DNA of 64,000 nt from Fidelibacterota bacterium (GCA_018650445.1 JABIFX010000203.1:1-64000), one strand, 5' to 3'. Numbered from the stretch's first letter, positions 28,115 to 38,272 are shown. The notes: generated by a model not told the origin, from the sequence alone. Numbers and translations: made by a program.

Positions 28115-28759
28115 CTAAGCGCGTCCTTTTTCAACTTCAGCACAGTATTGGCGGGCCAGATCCGTCAGATCTCCCCATTTCGAATTTGCGATTAAATCTT
28201 TTTGCAGAAGCGCAGTACCAACCCCAACACAGACTGCACCGTTTTTCAAAAATTCAGCTACATTACTCAAATCAACACCACCTGTAGGTGTGAGTTTGAG
28301 GTGCGGCATGGGAGCCAGGATATCCTTAAAATAACCCGGTCCGAATTTTGTCGCTGGAAAAACCTTGACCACATCAGTACCAGCTGAAAAGGCGTGTTGG
28401 ATTTCAGTCGGTGTCAGCGAACCCAATATGGAGGCTTTCTCATATTTTTGGGCTGCCTTCAGGACACTTTCATCGAAAATAGGTGATACGATAAATTCAG
28501 CACCAGCATCAATTCCCTTTTCAGCCACTTTCTCATTTAGAACCGATCCTAGCCCGACCAGAAGCTTATCACCATATCTGGCTTTGAGATTCTGGATTAT
28601 TTCAAAGGGGCGAGTCGAGCTCATGGTGACTTCCATGACGGATATCCCACCAGCAATCAACGCATCAGCAGCATCCAGGACCTGTCCCCCATCCGCAATG
28701 CGGACGACGGGGACAATCCCAACATTCATTATTTTATTTAGTACTTCTTGTTTATTCAT
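28115..28759 (-). CDS. eda: 2-dehydro-3-deoxy-phosphogluconate aldolase
   Basis: GIVPVVRIADGGQVLDAADALIAGGISVMEVTMSS; VKVFPATKFGPGYFKDILAPMPHLKLTPTGGV. Confidence 0.94.
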   Translation of the reverse strand: MNKQEVLNKIMNVGIVPVVRIADGGQVLDAADALIAGGISVMEVTMSSTRPFEIIQNLKARYGDKLLVGLGSVLNEKVAEKGIDAGAEFIVSPIFDESVLKAAQKYEKASILGSLTPTEIQHAFSAGTDVVKVFPATKFGPGYFKDILAPMPHLKLTPTGGVDLSNVAEFLKNGAVCVGVGTALLQKDLIANSKWGDLTDLARQYCAEVEKGRA

Positions 28760-28773
28760 TGTGCTACACCTTA

Positions 28774-29109
28774 TTAAGCTTCGAGAAAATCCTCGCGCAT
28801 GGGTGAAAAAGTGTCAATGAGCACACCATCTTCAAGACAGATAGCCCCATGTTCGATACCACTTTCAATGACAAAGGCATCTCCAGCAGTTAGAATTTTC
28901 TTCTCACCGCCAAGATTCACTTCGAATGAGCCAGATTCCACATAGGTGACCTGTTCATGGCGATGTTCATGTACATACCCTTCAGCCCCTTTCTTGAACT
29001 CAACTCTAACCAGCATAAGATCTTTGGTATAACCTAGTATCTGACGATCCAGACCTTCCTGAATGTTTTCTACCAGTACATCACTGGATTTTACAAATTT
29101 CGTAGCCAT
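28774..29109 (-). CDS. kdgF: Cupin, KdgF-like (unsaturated uronate linearization)
   Basis: Small cupin: RVEFKKGAEGYVHEHRHEQVTYVESGSFEVNLGGEKKILTAGDAFVIESGIEHGAICLEDGVLIDTFSPMREDFL; neighbourhood. Confidence 0.8.
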   Translation of the reverse strand: MATKFVKSSDVLVENIQEGLDRQILGYTKDLMLVRVEFKKGAEGYVHEHRHEQVTYVESGSFEVNLGGEKKILTAGDAFVIESGIEHGAICLEDGVLIDTFSPMREDFLEA

Positions 29110-29119
29110 TCTTTCTCTC

Positions 29120-30427
29120 CTACTTAACAGATTCTAGTTTCCCACCGAAGAAAAAGACGGCGAGGACACCCAGTGGGACAAATAGCGCAATGATCACAAA
29201 GGCTGGGGTAAATGATTGTGATGTAAAGATCGGAATCAAGAAGTTCATGATGATTACTGAGAACACACCTACAGTACCACCCATGCCAGCCAATGATGCT
29301 ACAGAGGAGCCCTTCAGTATATCAGAAGGAATAGTCTGTACATTTCCAATGGAGAACTGGAAACCAAACAGTACGATAGCGACAATACCGACAAATTTCT
29401 CTGGTGTATCAGCAAAGAAGATGGTTGATACCAACCCAAGAAACATCAGAGTGGAGCCGATTGTGATAGCAGTTTTACGTGCAACACCAACTGCCTTACC
29501 ACTGGCAATAAGTTTACCACTATACCAGCCACCAGCCACAGAACCCAGGGCTGCACCGACATAGGGAACCCAGGCAAATGCACCGATTTCTTTAACATTA
29601 AAACCATATGTTGCTGCGAGATAGATTGGCATCCAACCTACAAACAACCACCAGATTGGTTCATGGAAGAAGCGGGCAATAAGCACTGACCATGAAGCCT
29701 TATGGGAAACAATCTCACTTATGGTCATTGCTTTTTCTTCAGTAGCATTATTATCAACTGCAGGTCTTCCACCCAGTATATATTTCTTTTCTTCTTCTGT
29801 GATCCAGGGATGGCTCTCAGGAGCAGATTTGTTGATGAGCATCCAGGGGATGATCCATAGCAAACCGAGGATACCAACTACAACGAATGTGACCTTCCAG
29901 CCGATGGCGATAAACATAAAAGCGATCAGTGGAGGTGAAATAACCGACCCAATGGAAGCGCCAGCGTTAAATAGTCCCTGTGCCACTGCACGCTCTTGCT
30001 GTGGAAACCATTCCGCATTGGATTTGACAGCTCCAGGCCAGTTTCCGGCTTCTCCAACAGCTAATGTGCCCCTGAAAATAGAGAAGGATAGAACTCCACG
30101 GGCCAGAGCATGAAACATGGTAGAAAGTGACCAGACAAAAATTGATAGCACGAAACCAATTCTGGTACCAACTTTATCAAATACGCGACCGGTTACAGAT
30201 TGTCCGATGGCATAAAAAACCATGAACACATTCAATATGATGGCATACTTTTGTTTCGCGATATCGGCGGTTGTATATCCAAGATCTTTGGCAATACAAT
30301 CCCCTTCTGCCCACCACATGACCCCCAGCGCGGATCGATCTATATAGTTAATGACTGTTGCCAAAGAAATGAGAGCGATAATCCACCACCTCAATCCTTT
30401 AATTTTTGTTCCTTCACTTGCGTTCAT
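29120..30427 (-). CDS. MFS transporter, hexuronate (ExuT/ACS) family
   Basis: LATVINYIDRSALGVM...GEAGNWPGAVKSNAEWFPQQERAVAQGLFNAGASIGSVISPPLIAF. Confidence 0.92.
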   Translation of the reverse strand: MNASEGTKIKGLRWWIIALISLATVINYIDRSALGVMWWAEGDCIAKDLGYTTADIAKQKYAIILNVFMVFYAIGQSVTGRVFDKVGTRIGFVLSIFVWSLSTMFHALARGVLSFSIFRGTLAVGEAGNWPGAVKSNAEWFPQQERAVAQGLFNAGASIGSVISPPLIAFMFIAIGWKVTFVVVGILGLLWIIPWMLINKSAPESHPWITEEEKKYILGGRPAVDNNATEEKAMTISEIVSHKASWSVLIARFFHEPIWWLFVGWMPIYLAATYGFNVKEIGAFAWVPYVGAALGSVAGGWYSGKLIASGKAVGVARKTAITIGSTLMFLGLVSTIFFADTPEKFVGIVAIVLFGFQFSIGNVQTIPSDILKGSSVASLAGMGGTVGVFSVIIMNFLIPIFTSQSFTPAFVIIALFVPLGVLAVFFFGGKLESVK

Positions 30428-30447
30428 AACAATCTCCTAGAGTATTT

Positions 30448-32649
30448 TTAGTTCCGGATGACTTTGTAATTTCCCTTCCAGGAGTATTCCATCCCGGAAA
30501 ATTCAACAGTATGTTCAGCATCAGCGTCAGCTTCAGCATTGTTTATCATTATTGTCCAGTATAGACCCTGCTCCCCTGTTACCTCGATGATAGAAGCCTC
30601 ACTATTATGACCAACCACTCTCAGTTCCTGAATGGTGGGGTGCACGGCAACAGATTTTTCACCAGCAAGGCTATAGTATCCATGTGGTTCCAGAACACTG
30701 GCGAACACCATATCCTTACCAGATGTTCTCGTAATGAGCACAGGTTCATTCCGCAGGTTAAACTTGGGATCGTTGGCCCCTGTCATTCCAAACAGAATCT
30801 TTGATTTTGTTGAAACATCTGTGATATATGAATAATACCGATGTCCATCCAACCAGGTTACCATGGCATCAGAAGTGACTGTAGCTTCAGCAGTTTTCCA
30901 GATATGTTCATATCCATTTGATCTACCAAGCGGTTTTTGAACCTGCTTGTCAGTCTTATAGTCAAAATTTGTGTTCATGATATAGCCCTTGTAATGGATG
31001 GGCATGTCATACTGATGTTGTTTATCAGATTCAACCCTATAGATATCCACCACAACGGGATAATCCAGACGCTGGTCCTTAATAAGAAACATGGTTCTTT
31101 GCATGCTCATGCCCTTATAGTGATCATCGGAGGTAGCACTCATTACCTGAACCTCTGAATCACTACCATCAAAGAAGTGACGATTTGCATGAACCTTATC
31201 GGCTGCTTTGCGGTTGCCTCCATTCTGAGAGATCCCGTCAACGACCAAGGTATTATGGGCAACGGTCTGCTTTGCATAGCTATTATTCTCAGGCAGATAG
31301 CGACCACCATATTTGGTTTCGATATTCACCCAACGTGCATACCCATAATCTGTGACCACATCTTCTCCCTGATCATAGAACATGAACTGCAACTTGTCAA
31401 AATGTCCGTGACCCAATCCATGACCACCATATTTCATAGCCAGAACTGTTTGGTCTTTGCCTTCACCTGTACGAAGGATACCAAAGCCACCATGTGTTCC
31501 ATCATCTCCATCAACAAACTCAATGCTGGACCAGGAAGGTTCCATAACTTCTACTTCTTGAGCAAATGCTTTTGCCAGCTTCAAGCCAGCACCATTAGGA
31601 TAGACTTCACCTTGAATCTTGGCCAGGCCAAGAAGATTTTTGTCGAACCCATAGCGATCAAGAATGACTGAGGTCCCATACATAACTCCTGGTGCAAGTA
31701 TATTCATACTTACACTGGCATCATTTATTGGAAAGAATTCTCCATTGGGATTGGTCATCTGAACCATGGAGTAGAATGCTTTTTTAATTATCTGATCCTT
31801 AAACTCATATATCTTCACAAAGGGTCTATTGCGCTCTAGAGCTTCAGCAAAGAACAGTAAAGGACGAATAGCATAGCGAACGTAGTAGGCACCTTCCATA
31901 TAGTAGCCATCAGGAGAAAAAAGATGTTCAACCTGTGCCAGAAAGCCACCTGTCCCATTATTCTCAGTTCCAAAAATAGCACGATTGACATATTCATCAT
32001 TGCCCATGGCCAGTCCGATCATACCAACTGAGGCCGTAGCCCACATCCCGTGATTATGGATCTGGTCAAATGCTTCTGCGTATTGGACTGAAAACAGTTC
32101 TACCATGGGGTCAAAGATCTTGTCTTCATATTTTTGGCGATCCTCTGGACTGAGCCAGTCATAAACGCAATCATAGGCCTGGGCAGTATTAAGGAGCCAA
32201 ACCGATTCGTTGAGAACCTGGTGAAAAAGACGACCAGGTTTCTGCTTGGCAGAAAGCGGATGGGGACCCAGTGTGGGATATAAAACAGCATATTCATCGA
32301 GCATGTTTTTTACGAAGTGAGCATAGGCTGTGTCACCAGTAAAGGTGTACAAATAGCCTGCATTTTTCATATCCCGGTAATTTTGTTTATGCCGCTCATG
32401 AGCATATCCACCTGCCTCACCAGGGAGAGGAACCTCCATATCAGAAACTATGGCCAGGTCAGCAGCTTCCCTCAAATCTTGATAACTGCTCTTTAAAAGC
32501 GGATACTTCTCAAGGTTTGAGACGACTTCCTGTGCCTCAGAGACGGATAAACTCAAGGAAGGATGTGAAGAGAGCTTTCCCTCCTGATCCTGGGAACACC
32601 CCAGAATCAGGAAAGACACAAACACAACAATGCTGTTAAATTTATTCAT
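30448..32649 (-). CDS. Heparinase II/III-type oligoalginate lyase, PL17-like lipoprotein
   Basis: YLYTFTGDTAYAHFVKNMLDEYAVLYPTLG, NESVWLLNTAQAYDCVYDWLSPEDRQKYEDKI, NHGMWATASVGMIG, GHGLGHGHFDKLQFMFYDQGEDVVTDYGYARW. Start reassigned to MNKFNSIV (lipobox ILGCSQ). Confidence 0.87.
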   Translation of the reverse strand: MNKFNSIVVFVSFLILGCSQDQEGKLSSHPSLSLSVSEAQEVVSNLEKYPLLKSSYQDLREAADLAIVSDMEVPLPGEAGGYAHERHKQNYRDMKNAGYLYTFTGDTAYAHFVKNMLDEYAVLYPTLGPHPLSAKQKPGRLFHQVLNESVWLLNTAQAYDCVYDWLSPEDRQKYEDKIFDPMVELFSVQYAEAFDQIHNHGMWATASVGMIGLAMGNDEYVNRAIFGTENNGTGGFLAQVEHLFSPDGYYMEGAYYVRYAIRPLLFFAEALERNRPFVKIYEFKDQIIKKAFYSMVQMTNPNGEFFPINDASVSMNILAPGVMYGTSVILDRYGFDKNLLGLAKIQGEVYPNGAGLKLAKAFAQEVEVMEPSWSSIEFVDGDDGTHGGFGILRTGEGKDQTVLAMKYGGHGLGHGHFDKLQFMFYDQGEDVVTDYGYARWVNIETKYGGRYLPENNSYAKQTVAHNTLVVDGISQNGGNRKAADKVHANRHFFDGSDSEVQVMSATSDDHYKGMSMQRTMFLIKDQRLDYPVVVDIYRVESDKQHQYDMPIHYKGYIMNTNFDYKTDKQVQKPLGRSNGYEHIWKTAEATVTSDAMVTWLDGHRYYSYITDVSTKSKILFGMTGANDPKFNLRNEPVLITRTSGKDMVFASVLEPHGYYSLAGEKSVAVHPTIQELRVVGHNSEASIIEVTGEQGLYWTIMINNAEADADAEHTVEFSGMEYSWKGNYKVIRN

Positions 32650-32662
32650 GTGCGCACCGCCC

Positions 32663-33427
32663 TTAAGGCATGTAAAGTCCACCATTAACCTGGATACTTT
32701 GGCCATTCACATAGGCGCCCATATCTGATGCCAGAAATAGAACGACGTTGGCGATATCAATGGATTCACCAAGACGGCCTAAGGGCACCATTCCAGTAAC
32801 TTTCTCATGTACTTCAGGTGAGGTAAAAGTGTTGTGGAAGGCTGTCCCTGCAATAAATCCAGGAGATATAGCATTCACAGTTACACCGTGGCTTGATACT
32901 TCTTTAATGACTCCCTTTGTCATAGTCCAGATGGCACCCTTTGATGCTGCATATGCTGCGGCTCCAGGTCCACCACCATCATGGGCAGCTTGACTTGAAA
33001 AGTTGATAATACGTCCAGCTTTACTTTTGATGAGGTGAGGAATACATACTGAGGTCACCAGAAAAGCAGTTTTGACATTTACATTCATGATGGTATCAAA
33101 GTGGGCTTCATCAAATTCTGCAATGGGTACGCGTTTTATCAAACCACCAGCTACGTTTATTAAAATGTCCAACCCACCACCAAACTCAACTGCAGCATTA
33201 ACAAGATTGGTAACATCATCTTTGTTAGTACAATCAGCTAGAACACCAATGGCATCGCCGCCAGCAGTTTTTATTTCATCTACCTTGGCTTGTAAGGCAT
33301 CTGCATCCATGTGGTTATTCAAAACCACTTTTGCTCCTTGAAGTGCCAACAGTTTGGCTGTCTCGAAGCCTATTCCCTGGATACTTCCAGTTACTAGCGC
33401 AGTTCTCCCTTTTAGATCAGTACTCAT
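32663..33427 (-). CDS. SDR oxidoreductase, probable DEH reductase
   Basis: GRTALVTGSIQGIGFETAKLLALQGA...YAASKGAIWTMTKG; sits between the PL17-like gene and the GntR regulator. Confidence 0.78.
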   Translation of the reverse strand: MSTDLKGRTALVTGSIQGIGFETAKLLALQGAKVVLNNHMDADALQAKVDEIKTAGGDAIGVLADCTNKDDVTNLVNAAVEFGGGLDILINVAGGLIKRVPIAEFDEAHFDTIMNVNVKTAFLVTSVCIPHLIKSKAGRIINFSSQAAHDGGGPGAAAYAASKGAIWTMTKGVIKEVSSHGVTVNAISPGFIAGTAFHNTFTSPEVHEKVTGMVPLGRLGESIDIANVVLFLASDMGAYVNGQSIQVNGGLYMP

Positions 33428-33518
33428 TGTGAATCCTTTCCGGTTTTAATCTTTTTATAATATATCATACTTATTTATTGCGGATCTTTATCCCAGTACA
33501 TCTACTAATCAATCCGCA

Positions 33519-34238
33519 TTATTGGTTTAAAATTTTATATGAATGTTCTTCGGCAACAGCCAGATGACCCATCATGGCTTCCCTGGCTCCTTCTGCATCC
33601 TGATCTTGGATGGCATCAAAGATCTTTTGATGAAAATCCACGGCTTCGCTAAGGGCGTTATCAACTGTGCTGTAAACAATAGTTCTGATACGTGGCATGA
33701 GACGGAATATTGGATCCATCTGTAGGGCAATGATGGGATTCTTGGTTGCTTCGCAGATCCTGAGGTGAAAATTCTGATCGATCTCTCCTTGATAGGCAGA
33801 GTCTAAGGCATCACTCTTTTTTAGATCTGAAAGGTTTTTTTCCAGAAACTTGACATCAGCTTCATTGCGGTTACGAGCAGCCATCCAGGCGATCTGAGGT
33901 TCAAACATTTTCCTCACCTCAACAACCTGAATGATTAGTTCGGAGTCCAAATTCATCTCGAGGTAACGACTCATGGGTTTTATAGCATGGGATGAGTTGT
34001 ACTCACTTACATAGATACCACTCCCCTTGCGGATGGTGATGAGACCCTGAATACTCAGCATCTGCAGAGCTTCCCTCAAAGCCGTACGACTGACACCGAA
34101 CATCTCACACATTTCTTTTTCGGTGGGAAGTTTGTCTCCTGGGATAAATTTTTTCTGGAGAATGGATTTCTCGATCTCACTTTGAATTTTGTTACTCAGG
34201 GTTTCAGTGTTGCCTACTTTGGAGTAAGTATACATCAT
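33519..34238 (-). CDS. GntR-family (FadR subfamily) transcriptional regulator
   Basis: IQSEIEKSILQKKFIPGDKLPTEKEMCEMFGVSRTALREALQMLSIQGLITIRKGSGIYV; FCD-like C-terminal domain. Confidence 0.95.
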   Translation of the reverse strand: MMYTYSKVGNTETLSNKIQSEIEKSILQKKFIPGDKLPTEKEMCEMFGVSRTALREALQMLSIQGLITIRKGSGIYVSEYNSSHAIKPMSRYLEMNLDSELIIQVVEVRKMFEPQIAWMAARNRNEADVKFLEKNLSDLKKSDALDSAYQGEIDQNFHLRICEATKNPIIALQMDPIFRLMPRIRTIVYSTVDNALSEAVDFHQKIFDAIQDQDAEGAREAMMGHLAVAEEHSYKILNQ

Positions 34239-35515
34239 TTCTTTTCCTCGATATTCTGGCCCAAGTTCATTTCTACATAAGCCGATGTGGTCAGGATGTA
34301 TGGTGAATTAGGAAATGTGGAGCCAAGCGTTTTTAGTGCCTGTTTATAGCGTTCATCCGGCCATTTGGACTGGCAATATGCCAGTAGAAAAATCATTTTT
34401 TCGTTCGATCCAGCCATACTGGATATCTGGGTATGTTTCCAAGGCTGCTCATTAAGAGCAAATGGAATTAAATAGTCGATGGCCTGCTTCAAAGCAGAGT
34501 TGTCACTACCATGTTTTGATAGATCAATACCATAGCTGTCTGCCAATATAGCGGTGCGAACCAAGGCTGAAAGGTTGAATACAGAATAGCTATATGATTT
34601 GGTACGCCCCAATTCTTCGGGTTGTGCACCTGAACTCTCAAACTGTTTTTCGAAACGGTTCCTTTGAATACTTCCTGCAACCTCTCTACCTACTTCAGAA
34701 TTGCCGCAGTATAGACTTAAGGCCAACAGTTGGAAATCACACCAGGAACCATGGTTATTGGTGCGAGCCCGTTCCTGCTGGCCCAAGTCACTTGTCACTA
34801 ACCAATTTAAAAAATCTGTCATCCATGATTTGAATTTGAGATGATCTTCATCTGTCCAGTGGATGGATCCTTCTAGGAGAACCTCATATTCGGTAAGAAA
34901 AACAAAATTTCGTGATTCAATGATTCCCACTGACCTGCCATCTGAACGACCAGGAATAAATTGGCCATAATTCAAGTTAGGATTCATGCGGGTATCGGGA
35001 TTAAGGAACCAAACCTTCAAAAACTCGACTGCTTTTTGAGCGTACTTCTCGTCCTCCGTGAAATAATACATGAGCACAAAAGCTCTTACGGCCTGCGCCA
35101 TTGTAGCGCCTGGGACTTTATCAAATTGAACCCGCTCAGGATTAACTACACCATCTTGACGAATATAAGGCAGACCATCTTCTTTATCTGGATCTGGCCA
35201 CCAGTATGGCCCCATACTTGTGTAATCATGCATGTCCCCACTAGGTGGAGGATTGTTCTTATCCATGACCGAAGGTGGGTCGAGCTCCATTGCCATGCTG
35301 GTCTGTGATTCAAGGAGCTGGAAGGGAATAATAAATAGACTGTCTCCTGCAGCAATACCAGCTTTTGCTTGAGCAAGAGCTTGAACATTTAAAACCGTAG
35401 AGAATAGCTGATTTGTGCTATCAGCTACCAGAGGTGCCACTGGTTTAGATGCGCATGATTGCGCACCAATACCAAGCAGAATGAGAAAAGTCAATTTAAG
35501 GGAAATATTGAACAT
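34235..35515 (-). CDS. Alginate-lyase superfamily lipoprotein (PL5/PL38-like fold)
   Basis: MGPYWWPDPDKEDGLPYIRQDGVVNPE, VWFLNPDTRMNPNLNYGQFIPG, RTNNHGSWCDFQLLALSLYCG; lipobox GAQSCAS; TAATG overlap with the upstream PL6 gene. Confidence 0.83.
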   Translation of the reverse strand: MFNISLKLTFLILLGIGAQSCASKPVAPLVADSTNQLFSTVLNVQALAQAKAGIAAGDSLFIIPFQLLESQTSMAMELDPPSVMDKNNPPPSGDMHDYTSMGPYWWPDPDKEDGLPYIRQDGVVNPERVQFDKVPGATMAQAVRAFVLMYYFTEDEKYAQKAVEFLKVWFLNPDTRMNPNLNYGQFIPGRSDGRSVGIIESRNFVFLTEYEVLLEGSIHWTDEDHLKFKSWMTDFLNWLVTSDLGQQERARTNNHGSWCDFQLLALSLYCGNSEVGREVAGSIQRNRFEKQFESSGAQPEELGRTKSYSYSVFNLSALVRTAILADSYGIDLSKHGSDNSALKQAIDYLIPFALNEQPWKHTQISSMAGSNEKMIFLLAYCQSKWPDERYKQALKTLGSTFPNSPYILTTSAYVEMNLGQNIEEKK

Positions 35516-38220
35516 TATTTGATAACCGTCATTTTTGTCATATAATTCTCAATACCCGTACTCACCTTGCATAAGTATACGCCAGATTCAAAAGCATTGA
35601 GATTGAGAGTAAGTTTGTGTGCACCAGCTGTCAATTTGTGTGAAATGGGATGAAGAAGTTGTCTTCCAGTTAAATCGAAGAGTCGTACATCAACCTGACT
35701 ATCGCGTTCCAAGGATAATTGGAGGGTGGTCTCTCCATTAAAAGGGTTAGGATAATTGCTTAACAACTGATGAGAGCCAATGGGCTGATCATCAATTGAT
35801 TGAATAATGCTAGGATCATGGCGACGTCGATCTCCATATGCTACCCCTTGATTGCCTGGGTAATCATAGAGGACTGAGGCCGCTAGTAAATCAAACTGAC
35901 CTTCTGCTGGGTTTGAGAATAGTGGATCTTCATAAAGAATACCTTCTCCCAGAGTCACATTAGGATGCAGGGTTATATCTCCACAGGAATTCGCGTTGGT
36001 ATACATGATCTGCGACCACGAGTACAATTCCACCAGACTGGCGAACTGACTGGATTGAGAAAAAATGCTGTTCTGGATCGTAGCTACATCGACGTTGCGT
36101 GCATTAATCACAGGTACGTTGTCGTATCCGCAGTAATAGAAGGTACAATGATTCACCATAACCACTGGACCACCAGAAAAGGGATTCGTGTCTCCCCCAT
36201 AGATGCTGAGTACAGTTTTTGAGATGTTCCAGAAGGTGCAATCTTCCAAAAGAACCTGATTTGCACTATATAGTCCGCTTTCATCCTCAGTAACATCCAG
36301 TGCAAACACCTCACCATCAATATCTTGAAAATCACACCTGATGAATGCGAGTGAATCGGCAAAGCTTCCAGGATTAACCTCAAGCAGTGTGGCATCATCG
36401 CCTACTGCACCTATATTCTGGAAATTTACGTCCCTGAAGCCAAGAGAATACCATTGAGTCGGATTATCATAATTTGCATGAAATACTCTTTGAGTGCGTG
36501 TACCCAGAGTCCCACCACCATCAATGGTAACACCTGATATTTTTAGAATCCCGCCACCTCTCACATCAAACATGCTAGAGATAGCAGCCGCAGGGCGGAT
36601 GATAGGAATTTCATTGAGGGCTGGGTCGGGCAGGATGAGAATATCGCGATCAATTAGGACAGGCTCATCGAGGGTATACTCAGACCCTGTTAAAAATAAT
36701 GTATCTCCTGGTAGTATGAGTGCGGCAGCCTCAACCAATGTGTTTAAACCAGCCTCTACATAGATGTTGTCCGACTCGATATAGAACCAGTCTGGTCCTA
36801 CATCTTCTGCAAAAAGAGGCGAATAGACAATGGGATCAGAAGATACCTGGTCTGCGCCGATATCGCTTGAGACTCCCCTGGTCTGACCATCCATATCGGT
36901 GTCAATGGTGTAATCAAGTGTTGCAGCCTGACCTATCAGTGGACTTCCAGATTGTGGTCTGGCCAGCACATCACTTGTAAACTCAAATAGTGGATCCTGC
37001 CAGATGTTACCGTCACTGGTATCGGGAATCCCCAAGGCACTTCCAATAACCATATTTTGTAAAAAAGTAGTTCCCTCTGGCAATCCTTCAATGTCACCGG
37101 TGTAGAATACCGCACGATTACCGGCAAAAACTGCATTGTTGGCTATGGTATTATTGATTGGTGGTAGTGTCTGATCACTAGAGCTTCCATACCCCATCAA
37201 AAAGGATTGACGACAATCTATCAGGGTGTTGTGAGCGATAAGCGTATTCTCTACTTGAAAATATCTGTTAAGAGGTGAATCCTCCACTCCCTTGACCATG
37301 GTGATCGCAGAACGGTAGCCATTTCCCTGAAGGCCATGGAAGTAGTTGTTGATGATAGTGTGGTCAGTACCGATGATGCGGACGCCACCAGCCTCATCAT
37401 TGCCCTCGCCAATAAAGAAATTTCCCTCGACCAGACAACGATTACCATGTCTGAGCGTTAAAGTGCCTTCATTATCAATAAAGGTGTTGTTGAAGTAGAC
37501 ATTCTCGCAGGATTTGTTGGAGATTATTTCAATCTCACCATCGCAGCGTTCAAAAACATTGTGGCGTACGATGCTTCGGGAATTGGTCATTGACCAGGTA
37601 CTGGTACCGATACGGATGGTTTCTCCTCCGTTAAACCCCAGTGGTGGTCTGTATCCAAAATAGTTGTATTCGATAATGTGATGGTTATCTCGATCTTGCT
37701 CTTCGGAGAGCCAGATCACAAAAGTTGCACCATCATGATTTTTTCCTGCAAAATAGCAATGATCTACTTGATTGTTTTGTCCATACATGGAAACCCATTT
37801 GTAATTGTTTCCTATGCTGGAAGGGTTGTAGTTAAAAATTGTAGTATTGGTAAGTCGGCAATTGTTGGCTCTGGTTCCAGAGCGTCTAAACTCGATTACG
37901 CCACCACTACTTGGAGAGCCCTCTGAAAAGTTCAATCCATCGATGACAATGTATGAGCCTGAAAAATTTAGTTTTGAGTTCCCGGTTAGAATTACCTGTC
38001 CAGGAGTCTCAGCCAAGAGCACAACAGGATTTTCCTCGGTACCCACAGCGTGAAAAGAGATGGGTTGATCTGTCCAGACACCATTTTCCATAAGCATCGT
38101 ATCGCCTGGAGTCAGGCTACTCATGGCATTCTGAATATCCAAAGCACTGCTAACCGGAATGGTGGCAGCACTGGCACTAATTGCCAGTATGGCTACAAAT
38201 AGGTATCTGATGATTTTCAT
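35515..38220 (-). CDS. PL6-family alginate lyase with second beta-helix domain and T9SS C-terminal domain
   Basis: IQNAMSSLTPGDTMLMENGVW, ISNKSCENVYFNNTFIDNEGTLTLRHGNRCLVEGNFFIGEGNDEAGGVRI; LLSNYPNPFNGETTLQLSL...SGVYLCKV. Confidence 0.9.
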   Translation of the reverse strand: MKIIRYLFVAILAISASAATIPVSSALDIQNAMSSLTPGDTMLMENGVWTDQPISFHAVGTEENPVVLLAETPGQVILTGNSKLNFSGSYIVIDGLNFSEGSPSSGGVIEFRRSGTRANNCRLTNTTIFNYNPSSIGNNYKWVSMYGQNNQVDHCYFAGKNHDGATFVIWLSEEQDRDNHHIIEYNYFGYRPPLGFNGGETIRIGTSTWSMTNSRSIVRHNVFERCDGEIEIISNKSCENVYFNNTFIDNEGTLTLRHGNRCLVEGNFFIGEGNDEAGGVRIIGTDHTIINNYFHGLQGNGYRSAITMVKGVEDSPLNRYFQVENTLIAHNTLIDCRQSFLMGYGSSSDQTLPPINNTIANNAVFAGNRAVFYTGDIEGLPEGTTFLQNMVIGSALGIPDTSDGNIWQDPLFEFTSDVLARPQSGSPLIGQAATLDYTIDTDMDGQTRGVSSDIGADQVSSDPIVYSPLFAEDVGPDWFYIESDNIYVEAGLNTLVEAAALILPGDTLFLTGSEYTLDEPVLIDRDILILPDPALNEIPIIRPAAAISSMFDVRGGGILKISGVTIDGGGTLGTRTQRVFHANYDNPTQWYSLGFRDVNFQNIGAVGDDATLLEVNPGSFADSLAFIRCDFQDIDGEVFALDVTEDESGLYSANQVLLEDCTFWNISKTVLSIYGGDTNPFSGGPVVMVNHCTFYYCGYDNVPVINARNVDVATIQNSIFSQSSQFASLVELYSWSQIMYTNANSCGDITLHPNVTLGEGILYEDPLFSNPAEGQFDLLAASVLYDYPGNQGVAYGDRRRHDPSIIQSIDDQPIGSHQLLSNYPNPFNGETTLQLSLERDSQVDVRLFDLTGRQLLHPISHKLTAGAHKLTLNLNAFESGVYLCKVSTGIENYMTKMTVIK

Positions 38221-38227
38221 AGAAAGG

Positions 38228-38259
38228 AATCCACGGGGTGATAAATCACCCCGTGGATT
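38228..38259. promoter_or_regulatory. Perfect 14-bp stem hairpin between two same-strand genes; attenuator or mRNA-stability candidate
   Basis: AATCCACGGGGTGA-TAAA-TCACCCCGTGGATT; short pyrimidine tract (CCTTTCT) on the minus strand after the stem. Confidence 0.65.
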
Positions 38260-38272
38260 GAAGTCCTTTTAT

